From the NCBI GenBank assembly GCA_945860295.1, contig CAMAQH010000012.1, positions 1 through 64,000 on the forward strand: DNA of 64,000 nucleotides, read 5' to 3'. Made by a program: the position numbers and the translations under genes. Source of the stretch: Prosthecobacter debontii. GTDB lineage: Bacteria; Verrucomicrobiota; Verrucomicrobiia; Verrucomicrobiales; Verrucomicrobiaceae. A model generated the notes under the pieces. The model worked only from the letters and a program-made list of their open reading frames with translations, was not told the DNA's origin and searched no databases. Shown piece after piece: positions 1 through 8,807 of this stretch. Position 1 is the stretch's first letter, and every line of letters starts with the position of its first letter.

Positions 1-771
1 GAAAACGGTTACCTCGGCCGCAGCGACCGCAGTCGTATGTATGGCCACGGCATCATCTCACTCATGTTGACGGAAATGGTGGGTATGTCTGGCAGTGAAG
101 CGATGGACAAAAAAGTGCGCGCGATGACGGAGCAGGCCATCAAGCTCATCATTCGTGCCCAGCAGGCGCCGAAGAGTGAGGCCAACCGTGGCGGCTGGCG
201 CTACGAACCGTCCAGTAGCGACAGCGACATCAGCGTGAGTGTCTGGCAACTCATGGCGCTACGTGCAGCGAAGAACAGTGGCATTGATGTACCTAAAGAG
301 GCAATCAACAACGCCATCGCCTACATCAAGCGCAGCTACCGGGCGGAGCGGGACAGCAATGGCCAACTCAAGCAGCAGGAGGCTGCCTTTAGCTACGAGC
401 CGTATGGCGGGCGGCAGACCTTTTCGACGACAGCAGCCGGGCTGCTCTCCCTCCAGGTTTCCGGACAATATGACGTGCCGGAAGTGCTAGGCTCGTCGAA
501 CTGGCTGCTCAAATTTCCGCCAGAGGTGAATGAACCCTGGTTCTACTACGGCTGCTATTACTATGCCCAGGGCATGTATCAGCGTGGCGGCGACCATGCG
601 GCGACAGCTCGCCAGAAGACGGAGCAGATGCTTGTCGGAGCACAGAGTGCTGAAGGAGCTTGGTATCCTCGCAATGGCAATGAAAAGAGCGCTGGGCCTG
701 TTTATGCTACCTCACTAGCTCTCTTGAGCCTGAGTGTGTATCACCACTTTCTACCGATCTACCAGAAGTAG
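1..771 (+). CDS. Prenyltransferase/squalene-oxidase repeat protein, 5'-truncated by the window edge
   Basis: The reading frame is open from base 1 to the TAG at 769-771, so the true start lies outside the window; 256 residues are visible. Two sections, around GGWRYEP and FSYEPYGGRQTFSTTAAGLLS, have the aromatic- and glycine-rich look of the alpha-barrel repeats of the prenyltransferase/squalene oxidase superfamily. In PVC bacteria many such proteins are secreted or membrane-attached and of unknown function, so no specific cyclase activity is claimed and no catalytic DxDD motif is visible in this part. It converges on the pseudopilin gene with only 13 bp between the stops. Confidence 0.8.
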   Translation, partial: ENGYLGRSDRSRMYGHGIISLMLTEMVGMSGSEAMDKKVRAMTEQAIKLIIRAQQAPKSEANRGGWRYEPSSSDSDISVSVWQLMALRAAKNSGIDVPKEAINNAIAYIKRSYRAERDSNGQLKQQEAAFSYEPYGGRQTFSTTAAGLLSLQVSGQYDVPEVLGSSNWLLKFPPEVNEPWFYYGCYYYAQGMYQRGGDHAATARQKTEQMLVGAQSAEGAWYPRNGNEKSAGPVYATSLALLSLSVYHHFLPIYQK

Positions 772-784
772 GTTTCGATTTAGA

Positions 785-1444
785 CTACCAGTTCCTAATC
801 CACTTTTTGCTAGCTGCCTGGATGCTGCCAGTGAGACTATCCAGAGATGTGGCAGTGAGGTTTTCCTCATCATCTGCATAGGACCAGATGTCGTAGGTGC
901 CCTGATTCACCGTGGTCGCATCAGGTGGTGCACCTCCTGGAATTGCACTCTGAGTCGGAGCCGATTTGACATAGCGCAGAGGATGCCCAAAGCCATCAAT
1001 GATGTAATAGAGACCGTCCGTTTTTGCCCAGAGTTCATTGGGCATGTCTGCCATCTTCACGTTCTTTGTCTCATTATCATCAAGGTTGCCATCTGACTCA
1101 GGCACTCCGCCACCAGTAGCTCCTTTAATTTGATCTATTCCATCCCCACTCATGGCCTGATACAGACAGGCACCACCACCGACGATGTAAACCTTCTGGG
1201 CGATCTCAATCGACGTGTCTGGAAGCGCAACTTCCGGGTAGCCGCCGAAGTCCTCTTTGTAATTCTCGAGTGCCGAGCGAACCGCCTTGATCGTGACTTC
1301 AGATTTGCTGCGCTTTGAGAAACGATCAGCAAAAGTGAAGCCCCCGACGACAAGCGAGAAGAGAAGAACGATGATCGTGACGACTGTGATCAACTCAATC
1401 AGAGTGAAGCCACACCGACGCGCTTTGAGCCTGTAGAATTTCAT
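785..1444 (-). CDS. Type II secretion/type IV pilus pseudopilin (GspG-like)
   Basis: 219 aa. The N-terminus has a short basic leader, then GFTLIELITVVTIIVLLFSLV: the prepilin peptidase site (G before F, with the conserved Glu at +5) followed by the hydrophobic helix that packs into the pilus or pseudopilus core. The rest (residues 30-219) is a soluble domain with GspG-like features such as ALENYKEDFGGYPE and a late LYYIIDGFGHPLRYV. It is the last gene of the operon running leftward from 6243, after pilC. It is probably a major pseudopilin of a type II-like secretion or pilus machine; which one cannot be told because no secretin is in the window. Confidence 0.88.
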   Translation of the reverse strand: MKFYRLKARRCGFTLIELITVVTIIVLLFSLVVGGFTFADRFSKRSKSEVTIKAVRSALENYKEDFGGYPEVALPDTSIEIAQKVYIVGGGACLYQAMSGDGIDQIKGATGGGVPESDGNLDDNETKNVKMADMPNELWAKTDGLYYIIDGFGHPLRYVKSAPTQSAIPGGAPPDATTVNQGTYDIWSYADDEENLTATSLDSLTGSIQAASKKWIRNW

Positions 1445-1474
1445 AGTTGGGGGGGCAAATTTCCGTCACTGCGA

Positions 1475-2758
1475 CTAGCCGCCAGCGCCTTGGCTGAGGC
1501 CTTTAATCACTTCGATCAGAGGCAGGAAGAGCGCCATAACGATGGTTCCGACCACGAGGGCAAGCATGACGATCATCAGCGGCTCAAGCATGGAGGTAAG
1601 GGCGGAGACGGCATTGTCCACTTCGTCCTCGTAAACGTCAGCGATCTTGAGCAACATTTCCGGGAGTTGCCCAGTTTCCTCACCCACGTCCACCATGGAA
1701 ATCACCATCGGCGGAAAGACGTTACTGGACTCCAAAGGAGCCACCATGGACTCACCTTCTTTGACAGCGTCATGGACTTTAACAATGGCGTCCGAAATGA
1801 TTGCATTACCTGCAGTTTCGCGAGTGATATTCAGCGCCTGGAGAATCGGCACGCCTGAGGTAACGAGTGTTCCCAAGGTGCGGGTGAAGCGGGAGATGGC
1901 TGTCTTACGCTGCACATCACCAAAGAGTGGCAGTTTGAGTTTCCAGGAATCAATTGCACGCCGACCACCGACAGTGGAGGCGAACATGCGCCAACCGATG
2001 ATGAAGATGATGGTGCCAGCACCCAAATAGAGGAAGTTGTCCTGCATCCATCGACTGAAGCCGATGACCAGCTTGGTAAGATAGGGCAGCTTGTTTTTGT
2101 CACCTAGCATGTCTTCGAAAATCTTTTCAAAGCGAGGAACGATGACGAGCATGAGGAAGACCATGATCAGCAAAGCGATGACCATGACTATGATCGGATA
2201 GATCATGGCAGCCATGACCTTGTTCTTAAGCTTCTGCGCTTTCTCTTGGTATTCAGCCAGACGGTTGAGAACGATTTCAAGCACCCCGCCGAGTTCACCC
2301 GCCTTCACCATGTTCACATAGAGCTTATTAAATATCTTGGGATACTGGCTCAGTGTCTCGGAAAAGGTGCTGCCGGTCTGCACGTTCTCAGCAAGCGTGC
2401 TGATGGTGGATTTCATCACAGGCTGCGGCTCTTGACGTGCCAGAACGGTGAGGCCACGCAGGAGAGGTAGCCCTGAATCAATCAGAGTCGCGAGCTGTCG
2501 CGTGAAAATCATGAGCGTCTTACTCTTTACCTTAGCATTAGCACCAGCCTTGACGACTTTGCCTTTACCTTTAGCCGCTGATGTAGTCTTAGCACGCTTC
2601 TTTACCGCTGCATCACCTTTCCCCTCCTGGGCTACTTGGGTTGGATAGAGCTGGCTTTGACGCAGGCTATTGATGGCCTCGCTTTCGTTGGTGGCCTCCA
2701 GCTCACCGGCGACTTCTTGGCCATTTTGATCGAGGGCGATGTAATGAAACTTCGGCAT
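1475..2758 (-). CDS. pilC: Type II secretion/type IV pilus inner-membrane platform protein (GspF/PilC)
   Basis: 427 aa, the usual length of this family. The N-terminal region (MPKFHYIALDQNGQEVAGELEA) is the typical PilC opening, followed by a Lys/Ala-rich linker (about residues 48-80) and two GspF domains (about 85-210 and 285-415), each with paired transmembrane helices. The second ends in VGTIVMALFLPLIEVIKGLSQGAGG. The protein anchors the assembly ATPase and feeds pseudopilins into the growing fibre. It sits between the ATPase genes and the pseudopilin gene, 30 bp from the latter. The Lys/Ala linker is longer than in most PilC proteins. Confidence 0.93.
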   Translation of the reverse strand: MPKFHYIALDQNGQEVAGELEATNESEAINSLRQSQLYPTQVAQEGKGDAAVKKRAKTTSAAKGKGKVVKAGANAKVKSKTLMIFTRQLATLIDSGLPLLRGLTVLARQEPQPVMKSTISTLAENVQTGSTFSETLSQYPKIFNKLYVNMVKAGELGGVLEIVLNRLAEYQEKAQKLKNKVMAAMIYPIIVMVIALLIMVFLMLVIVPRFEKIFEDMLGDKNKLPYLTKLVIGFSRWMQDNFLYLGAGTIIFIIGWRMFASTVGGRRAIDSWKLKLPLFGDVQRKTAISRFTRTLGTLVTSGVPILQALNITRETAGNAIISDAIVKVHDAVKEGESMVAPLESSNVFPPMVISMVDVGEETGQLPEMLLKIADVYEDEVDNAVSALTSMLEPLMIVMLALVVGTIVMALFLPLIEVIKGLSQGAGG

Positions 2759-2875
2759 AAGGGAACGCTACGGGTATTTTTGAGAGAGATTTTGAGATTA
2801 CTTGGCAGCGGCGCTTTCTGTCCATCAAATTCATATTTTGATGTCGGACAAATTACTTTCCAATGCCGTGAGGGG

Positions 2876-4534
2876 TCAGGTGTATTTGAGAACTTCTTCA
2901 ATCGTTGTCACACCATCAAAAATGTTACGGAGGCCATCTTCGCGCAGAGTCGCCATGCCTAACTCGATGGCTTTCTGTTTGAGAACCAACGAAGGAGCCT
3001 TCTGGGTAATGAGCTCTCGAATAGGGTCGGTAATGTCCAAAAGTTCATAAATGCCTTTGCGACCTTTGTAACCACTGCCGCCGCATTTGTCACAGCCGGA
3101 GCCGGTGTAGAATTGTTTTCCACCGAGGTCGTCCTTTGAAAGATTGAGCTGATTAAGGATCGACATGCTCGGGTCGTAGGGCGTGCGGCAGTTTTTGCAA
3201 ATGGTGCGCAGGAGTCGCTGAGCCAACACGCCCTCTAGCGTTGCCGCGACAAGGAAGGGCTCTACGCCCATGTCCACAAGTCGAGTCACAGCGCCAGCCG
3301 CGTCATTCGTGTGGAGTGTACTCAGCACCAAATGTCCTGTGAGAGAGGCTTGGATCGCGATCTGGGCGGTCTCCACGTCACGCATTTCTCCCACCATGAT
3401 GCGGTCGGGATCTTGACGGAGGAAAGAACGCAGCGCTTTAGCAAAAGTCAGTCCGACTGCTTCATTGATCGGCACTTGCATGATGCCATCAAGCTCATAC
3501 TCAACGGGGTCTTCTGCCGTAATCACCTTGGTGTCGATGGTGTTGATGCGCCGCAGACAGGCATACAAGGTCGTCGTCTTTCCAGCTCCCGTAGGACCCG
3601 TGACGATGAAGATGCCATTAGGTTTGTTGATCGTCTCTGTGATGTATTCAAACAGAGAGGGCGGCATCCCCAGATGCTCCAGATCAAGATTGACGGAACT
3701 ACGGTCAAGCACACGAAGCACCACCGACTCGCCATGCTGGGTAGGCAGGGAGTTCACGCGCATGTCCACCGGTTTACCACCGACGACTGTCATGATGCGA
3801 CCATCCTGAGGCACACGGCGCTCGGCGATGTTCATGTTAGACATCACCTTGATACGCGAGATCACCGAGTTGGCCAGATGCACGGGCGGTGGTGCCATCT
3901 CATAAAGCGCGCCATCCACGCGATAGCGGATTTTAAACTCATGCTCAAAGGGCTCGAAATGGATGTCGGATGCTTTCTCTTTGATGGCCTGAGCCATGAC
4001 GAGATCCACAAACTTCACGATGGGTGCTGAGTTGGCTTCGATCTCTGGAGAGTCTTTTGCCACGGCGCTGAGTCCACCAAAGATGTCCTCAATACTAGGC
4101 GAGCTTGTTCCGTAATGCTTGTCGATTAAAGCCTGCACTTGAGTGCGCCTAGCGACCACCGGCACCACCGACTTACCGAGACCAAACTGCAAATCTTCCA
4201 CCAATTGCGGATTCAACGGATCGGTGAATGCGACGTGCAAACCACGGCCATCAAGGGTGATGGGGAAAGCACCATACAACCGCGCCATTCCCGATGGGAT
4301 GAGATGGATCACCGAAGGCGGCGGTTCGTAAGTTGTTAGGTCAAAGTGGTCCGCACCGAGTTCCTCTGCCACAACCGTCCAAAATTCGTCTTCCGAACTG
4401 AAGATTCCGTAATCCAAGAGCACTTGCAGGATTTCTTTACCGTTGTGAACAGCGTCCTGCGTCAGGTCGTAAGCCTGCCCGGAGTCGATCACTCCGCGGG
4501 TTTCGAGCATATCTACCACGTTCTGGGGGGTCAT
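2876..4534 (-). CDS. GspE/PilB-family assembly ATPase, second copy
   Basis: 552 aa from the ATG at 4534; a TTG at 4582 would add 16 residues that look non-native. An N-terminal MshEN domain is followed by the secretion NTPase core. Visible motifs are Walker A GPTGAGKTTT, the Asp box DPDRIMVGEMRD, the His box TGHLVLSTLHTND, and a tetracysteine zinc finger (CKNC ... CDKCGG). The enzyme uses ATP hydrolysis to drive pseudopilin assembly at the cytoplasmic face. It starts 44 bp after the stop of a second, clearly paralogous ATPase (4579-6243). Having two full ATPases in one operon suggests a heteromeric motor or two alternative motors sharing one platform; retraction by a PilT-type protein is unlikely because both carry the N-terminal domain. 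Confidence 0.9.
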   Translation of the reverse strand: MTPQNVVDMLETRGVIDSGQAYDLTQDAVHNGKEILQVLLDYGIFSSEDEFWTVVAEELGADHFDLTTYEPPPSVIHLIPSGMARLYGAFPITLDGRGLHVAFTDPLNPQLVEDLQFGLGKSVVPVVARRTQVQALIDKHYGTSSPSIEDIFGGLSAVAKDSPEIEANSAPIVKFVDLVMAQAIKEKASDIHFEPFEHEFKIRYRVDGALYEMAPPPVHLANSVISRIKVMSNMNIAERRVPQDGRIMTVVGGKPVDMRVNSLPTQHGESVVLRVLDRSSVNLDLEHLGMPPSLFEYITETINKPNGIFIVTGPTGAGKTTTLYACLRRINTIDTKVITAEDPVEYELDGIMQVPINEAVGLTFAKALRSFLRQDPDRIMVGEMRDVETAQIAIQASLTGHLVLSTLHTNDAAGAVTRLVDMGVEPFLVAATLEGVLAQRLLRTICKNCRTPYDPSMSILNQLNLSKDDLGGKQFYTGSGCDKCGGSGYKGRKGIYELLDITDPIRELITQKAPSLVLKQKAIELGMATLREDGLRNIFDGVTTIEEVLKYT

Positions 4535-4578
4535 GGGAAAAAAGGGGGGAACTTGAAGAGAAGGGATGAAGGTGGAAA

Positions 4579-6243
4579 TCAATCAGCGTCAGACATCGTG
4601 GACTCGATGACTTCTTCTGCCGTGGTGATGCCTGCGAGGACTTTCCGCACGCCATCTTCACGCAGAGTTCTCATCCCCAATTCACGGGCGCGCTTGCGGA
4701 GCTGCGGCGTCGTGAGCTGCTGATTGATCATGCTGCGCACTTCGTCATCAATCTTGAAAATCTCGTCGATCACCATGCGTCCACGATAGCCGGAATTGCG
4801 GCACTTGTTGCAACCTTTGGCGCCCATTATCGTGGCGTTCGCGAGCTGGCTTGCTTCGAGGCCGAGTTGGCGCAGTTCACGGTCCGTTAAAGTGGAGGGC
4901 CCTTTGCAATCAGCACACAGCTTTCTCACCAGCCGCTGAGCCAAAATACCTCGCACCGCCGTGGCGATTAAGAAAGGCTTTACACCGATGTCAGCCAGAC
5001 GTGCCACGGCTGCTGGGGCGTCATTTGTATGCAGCGTGCTAAACACCATGTGTCCGGTAAGCGATGCATTGATGGCGATCGATGCAGTCTCCAAATCTCG
5101 AATTTCTCCCAGCATGATGATGTTCGGCGCCTGACGTAGCATCGCTCGCAATGCGGCAGCAAATGTCATTCCGACATCTTCCCTCACCATCACCTGATTG
5201 ATCCCTGGCAGCTCATACTCCACCGGGTCTTCCACGGTGATGATCTTGCGATCAGAGCGGTTGATGAAGCTGAGACAGGCGTAAAGCGTGGTTGTTTTAC
5301 CTGAACCCGTCGGGCCCGTCACCAGCACGATGCCGTCTGGGAGTGAGATGAGTTTTTCAAACGTCTCCTGGTCATCACTGAAGAAGCCCATGTCAGAGAG
5401 GCCAAGTCGCAGGCTGCTCTTGTCCAAAACACGCATGACGACACTTTCGCCATTTTGGGTCGGGATGATCGACACACGCATGTCGAGTTCCTTGTCATTA
5501 AACTGCATCTGAATTCGACCGTCTTGTGGGACGCGCTTTTCATCGATACTCATCGTGCCGCTCATGATCTTGATGCGGCTAATGATCGCTGAGTGCAGGC
5601 GCTTCGGGTGATGCTCCACATCATGCAACACCCCATCCATGCGGAAACGCACACGGATGTCCTTTTCCAGTGGCTCGATGTGAATGTCTGAGGCGCGATT
5701 TTTAAATGCCTCCATCAGGATATTCGTCATCAGCTTGATGATCGGTGCATCGCCATCCGAAGAGGCACCACCAGAGGCACCAAGCTTGGTCATGGCAGAA
5801 CCCATCACAGCCTCATTGCCATAAACATTCGCCTGTAGCTCTTTGATCAGCGTAGGCGTAGAGCAAAAGAACTCCATATCTGGCTGCAACACATGCGGCA
5901 GAGCATCCAACGTCTCAAAATCATACGGATCAGAGACTACCACTTGGAGCGTCGAGCCGTTCATGCCAATGGGCGCAATTTTATACTTTAACGACACCTC
6001 AACAGAAACCAACGTCTTCAACACCGGACTGGCCGAGTAGCCATTCAGGTCCACATACTCCATGCCGCTATTAGAGGCCACGAGCTGAGCCACCTGCTCG
6101 TCAGTGATGATGCCCGTTTTAATCAATGTCTCCAACGGTGTTTCCTGACCTTTTCGTGAGGCTTTGACCTGTTGGAGATCTTGAGCTGTGACATAGCCTG
6201 CTTCAGTGAGCAATTCGAGGAGGAACTCTTCGTTGGAATACAT
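4579..6243 (-). CDS. pilB: GspE/PilB-family assembly ATPase, first copy
   Basis: 554 aa, first gene of the leftward operon. An MshEN-type N-domain (about residues 5-150) precedes the NTPase domain: Walker A GPTGSGKTT at 310-318, Walker B/Asp-box region IIMLGEIRD at 375-383, His box GHMVFSTLHTND near 398-409, and zinc-binding cysteines C443, C446, C478 and C481. All catalytic elements are present. It powers pseudopilus or pilus extension together with the PilC protein encoded downstream. A promoter with a perfect -35 TTGACA lies 42-71 bp upstream (6285-6314). The gene cannot be assigned to pilus versus secretion from the sequence alone. Confidence 0.92.
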   Translation of the reverse strand: MYSNEEFLLELLTEAGYVTAQDLQQVKASRKGQETPLETLIKTGIITDEQVAQLVASNSGMEYVDLNGYSASPVLKTLVSVEVSLKYKIAPIGMNGSTLQVVVSDPYDFETLDALPHVLQPDMEFFCSTPTLIKELQANVYGNEAVMGSAMTKLGASGGASSDGDAPIIKLMTNILMEAFKNRASDIHIEPLEKDIRVRFRMDGVLHDVEHHPKRLHSAIISRIKIMSGTMSIDEKRVPQDGRIQMQFNDKELDMRVSIIPTQNGESVVMRVLDKSSLRLGLSDMGFFSDDQETFEKLISLPDGIVLVTGPTGSGKTTTLYACLSFINRSDRKIITVEDPVEYELPGINQVMVREDVGMTFAAALRAMLRQAPNIIMLGEIRDLETASIAINASLTGHMVFSTLHTNDAPAAVARLADIGVKPFLIATAVRGILAQRLVRKLCADCKGPSTLTDRELRQLGLEASQLANATIMGAKGCNKCRNSGYRGRMVIDEIFKIDDEVRSMINQQLTTPQLRKRARELGMRTLREDGVRKVLAGITTAEEVIESTMSDAD

Positions 6244-6284
6244 GCGATCGGGCGGGGGGGCGCTGATTTTAGGGAGGAATAAAC

Positions 6285-6314
6285 AACTTAGAGGATTTTA
6301 AGCATCACTGTCAA
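6285..6314 (-). promoter_or_regulatory. Putative sigma70-type promoter of the pil/gsp operon
   Basis: On the minus strand TTGACA (6314-6309) is followed after 18 bp by TAAGTT (6290-6285). The expected start of transcription is about 35 nt upstream of the ATG at 6243. The match is by eye. Confidence 0.4.
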
Positions 6315-6370
6315 TTCCCGTGGCTCATTATGAGCAAAAGATTCACAAATAATTTCTGGGGCTGCACACC

Positions 6371-6399
6371 TTGCTGACGAGCACCCCGCCGCTTATAAG
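6371..6399 (+). promoter_or_regulatory. Putative sigma70-type promoter of the alcohol dehydrogenase gene
   Basis: TTGCTG (6371-6376), 17-bp spacer, TATAAG (6394-6399). The -10 box ends only 6 bp before the ATG at 6406, so transcription would start at or next to the start codon (a leaderless or nearly leaderless message). Confidence 0.4.
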
Positions 6400-6405
6400 C
6401 AAGCC

Positions 6406-7548
6406 ATGACCTTTGAATTTGCCACCGCCACTCGCATCATTTTTGGGCGTGGAAGCGTGCGGCAGTTACCTCAGATCACCCGCAGCTTCGGTGATCAGGC
6501 GCTGATCGTCACGGGTCGTGATGCATCTCGAACCAGCGCCGTTTTGCAGGCTTTGCGCGCCGCCGGAATAAGCGTGAACATCTTCAGCATCCAGGGCGAG
6601 CCCACTCTCGATGAAGTGAGACGAGGCGCCGAAGTCGCTCGCAAGATCGGCGCGCAAGTCGTCATTGGCGTCGGTGGCGGCAGTTCCGTGGATGCAGGGA
6701 AAGCTATCGCTGCCTTGGCCGCACAGCCACAGGATGTGCTGCATTACATCGAAGTGATCGGTCGGGGACACCCACTTGAAGCCACTCCCCTGCCCTACAT
6801 CGCCATACCAACCACGGCAGGCACGGGTGCCGAAGTCACACGCAACGCCGTTCTCTCCAGTCCCGAGCATGGGGTCAAAGCCAGCCTGCGTCATGCCTCC
6901 ATGCTCCCCCTCGTAGCACTAGTCGATGCCGAGTTGGCTCGCGGTTGCCCGCCCGCTGTCACCGCCGCAAGTGGAATGGATGCCCTCACACAATGTTTGG
7001 AAACCTACGTCTCCTCTCGCGCTCAGCCCATGACCGATGCCCTCTGCCTCGCTGGCATTCAGAATGCTGTGCGCTCCTTGGAAAAATGCGTCACCGATGG
7101 CAATGATCTGGATGCTCGTGAAGACATGGCGCTCGCCGCCATGTTCAGTGGCATGGCTCTAGCCAACGCCGGCCTAGGGGCTGTGCATGGTTTCGCAGCC
7201 CCCATAGGCGGTAGTTTTCAGGCACCGCACGGCGCGGTGTGCGCCATTCTACTCACTCCCGTTTGGGCGGCGAATCTCGCGGCCATCTCCGAAACCAAAT
7301 CACACGAGCGCTTTCAAGCCGCTGCACGTCTTCTCACTGGCAATACCACAGCCTCAGCCGAAAGTGCCATCCCATGGCTGCTCGATCTCACCTCTCGACT
7401 GCACATTCCTGGATTGCAGAGCTATGGCATCCGCGAATCACAGCTCTCCGCCATCGCCGCCCAGGCTTCCCTTTCTAGCAGCATGAAAGGCAACCCCGTC
7501 ACGCTATCCCATGAGACTCTGGTCGAGATCTTGCGCCGTGCACTCTAG
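6406..7548 (+). CDS. Iron-containing alcohol dehydrogenase family protein
   Basis: 380 aa, normal family length. The N-terminal Rossmann part carries the dinucleotide-binding GVGGGSSVDAGKA (about 88-100) and PTTAGTGAEVTRNAV (about 135-149); the C-terminal part carries the metal site. Compared with the usual Asp-His-His-His set, D192, H261 (GAVHGFAAP) and H275 (APHGAV) are present, but the second ligand is Gln (Q196, in GMDALTQ); from memory, a Gln also occurs here in some other members of the family. The likely reaction is NAD(P)-dependent interconversion of an alcohol and an aldehyde or ketone; the substrate is not predictable. It stands alone, 36 bp before the Rieske protein and divergent from the pil operon. 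Confidence 0.88.
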   Translation: MTFEFATATRIIFGRGSVRQLPQITRSFGDQALIVTGRDASRTSAVLQALRAAGISVNIFSIQGEPTLDEVRRGAEVARKIGAQVVIGVGGGSSVDAGKAIAALAAQPQDVLHYIEVIGRGHPLEATPLPYIAIPTTAGTGAEVTRNAVLSSPEHGVKASLRHASMLPLVALVDAELARGCPPAVTAASGMDALTQCLETYVSSRAQPMTDALCLAGIQNAVRSLEKCVTDGNDLDAREDMALAAMFSGMALANAGLGAVHGFAAPIGGSFQAPHGAVCAILLTPVWAANLAAISETKSHERFQAAARLLTGNTTASAESAIPWLLDLTSRLHIPGLQSYGIRESQLSAIAAQASLSSSMKGNPVTLSHETLVEILRRAL

Positions 7549-7584
7549 CAAGACGAATGCACATCTGCGTGTATAGCATTGCTT

Positions 7585-8325
7585 ATGATTGCCACGTCCG
7601 CCTGCTCCACTTGCCTCCGCCCTACGACCCGCCGCGAGTGGATTCAGCGTTTGGCGATGAGTTCCACCGCCTACACCGCACTGTCCGGCTGGTGGAGTCC
7701 CACAGCAGCAGAAGCGACACCACCCCCTTTTAGTGAGCAGCTAAGACTGGACATCAGAGCATTCCCCTCACTCGACCTAAACAGCGGCTCAGCCATCATC
7801 TCCTACAACGGCGGCATGACGAATATACTCATCATACGCGAGTCTGAAACGGAGTTTGTTACCTTAGATCCCACCTGCCCTCATGCAGGCTGCCTCGTTA
7901 ATCCATACAGCATAGCCACCAATACCATCTTCTGCCCCTGTCACTCATCCATCTTCGACATTCACGGTCAAAGAATCGGCGGTCCTGCGCGCACTGGCCT
8001 ACTCCCGTATGCCACGCAGTTAGAGGGCGCTTACAGCCTGAGCATCGAGATCTCAGGCTTCGTGCATCGCATCGACGAAATCACCCAAGCCTCCAGCTCA
8101 CGGCTGCGTTTGCAGTTCCCGACCATGCCGAATTGTCAGTATCAGATCCGCTGGTCCTCGGACCTGACAAGTCCATTTATCGAGACTTCTTTTTCCATCA
8201 CCGAAGAAGGTCTGGCTGATCAAACAATCCATCTCGGCTCCGGCACGCCAGCCACCGTTTATGTGGACAAAACTGGCAATGCCGGATTTTTCACTCTCGA
8301 ATTGCTGGTCTCTCAGTCTGCCTAA
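7585..8325 (+). CDS. Tat-exported Rieske [2Fe-2S] protein
   Basis: 246 aa from the ATG at 7585 (a TTG two codons upstream is less likely). Residues 15-20 (TRREWI) and the following hydrophobic stretch form a twin-arginine signal, as expected for an iron-sulfur protein folded before export. The Rieske motifs are C98-P-H100-A-G-C103 and C117-P-C119-H120: C98, H100, C117 and H120 are the cluster ligands and C103/C119 the usual disulfide pair. About 100 residues after the cluster domain resemble no catalytic domain and look like a beta-rich tail. It could be an electron carrier of a periplasmic oxidoreductase; no cytochrome b gene is adjacent. Confidence 0.82.
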   Translation: MIATSACSTCLRPTTRREWIQRLAMSSTAYTALSGWWSPTAAEATPPPFSEQLRLDIRAFPSLDLNSGSAIISYNGGMTNILIIRESETEFVTLDPTCPHAGCLVNPYSIATNTIFCPCHSSIFDIHGQRIGGPARTGLLPYATQLEGAYSLSIEISGFVHRIDEITQASSSRLRLQFPTMPNCQYQIRWSSDLTSPFIETSFSITEEGLADQTIHLGSGTPATVYVDKTGNAGFFTLELLVSQSA

Positions 8326-8401
8326 CTGCCCAACTTCCCCAGAGGCATTCGGAAGTTCATTCTACATTGACCCGCTGCCTGCGGTGGCTTGAAACCACAG
8401 G

Positions 8402-8653
8402 CACGAATCTGCCGCCCGACATTTTGATATTGCCATTATCGGCGGCAGATTTGCAGGCGTCTATTGTGCGCGACAGGTCTTGAAACGACTTGGCTCAGAT
8501 CAGATGCGAGTCGGAGTGATTGCCGGTGAAAATCACATGGTCTTTCAGCCCATGCTGCCTGTGATTTTCGGTGGATCACTTACTCCGCAGCATGTGGTTA
8601 ATTCAATCCTGATGATCTGCTTACACGAGCACGCTGAAGAAGATCAAATCAAA
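8402..8653 (+). pseudogene. Truncated NADH dehydrogenase-like FAD/NAD(P) oxidoreductase, N-terminal fragment
   Basis: An open frame without a credible start reads FDIAIIGGRFAGVYCAR, then ENHMVFQPMLPVIFGGSL and HVVNSI. This matches the N-terminus of type II NADH dehydrogenase-like flavoproteins: an FAD-binding beta-alpha-beta fold (usual GGGFAG, here GGRFAG) and the FQPMLPE..SGS segment. Homology stops near 8630, just before the 3' end of tRNA-Val(CAC) at 8654, and the remaining roughly 300 residues of the enzyme are missing. The third glycine of the nucleotide motif is already replaced by Arg, consistent with decay. The identification is from pattern recognition and is fairly firm. Confidence 0.6.
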
Positions 8654-8728
8654 TGGTGCGCGGTGCAGGGTTCGAACCTGCGACCCCTGCCGTGTGAAGG
8701 CAATGCTCTACCACTGAGCTAACCGCGC
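8654..8728 (-). tRNA. tRNA-Val (anticodon CAC)
   Basis: 75 nt including an encoded CCA. The 7-bp acceptor stem is GCGCGGT/ACCGCGC, the D-arm is TAGCTCAGTGGTAGAGCA, and the anticodon stem TTGCC/GGCAG encloses the loop TTCACAC, giving anticodon CAC (codon GUG). The T-arm contains GGTTCGAACC. Confidence 0.95.
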
Positions 8729-8807
8729 GTTGATGGGGGCAGAGAGATAGGCAGTGCTGAGGTCTTTGCCAGTCCTTTTTTGATGACTGGCGAAGTTTCT
8801 GTCACAG

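Noticed and set aside
8768-8791. 7-bp inverted repeat GCCAGTC/GACTGGC as a terminator
   Set aside because: It lacks a T-run on either strand after the stem, and the fit to the nearest gene ends is poor.
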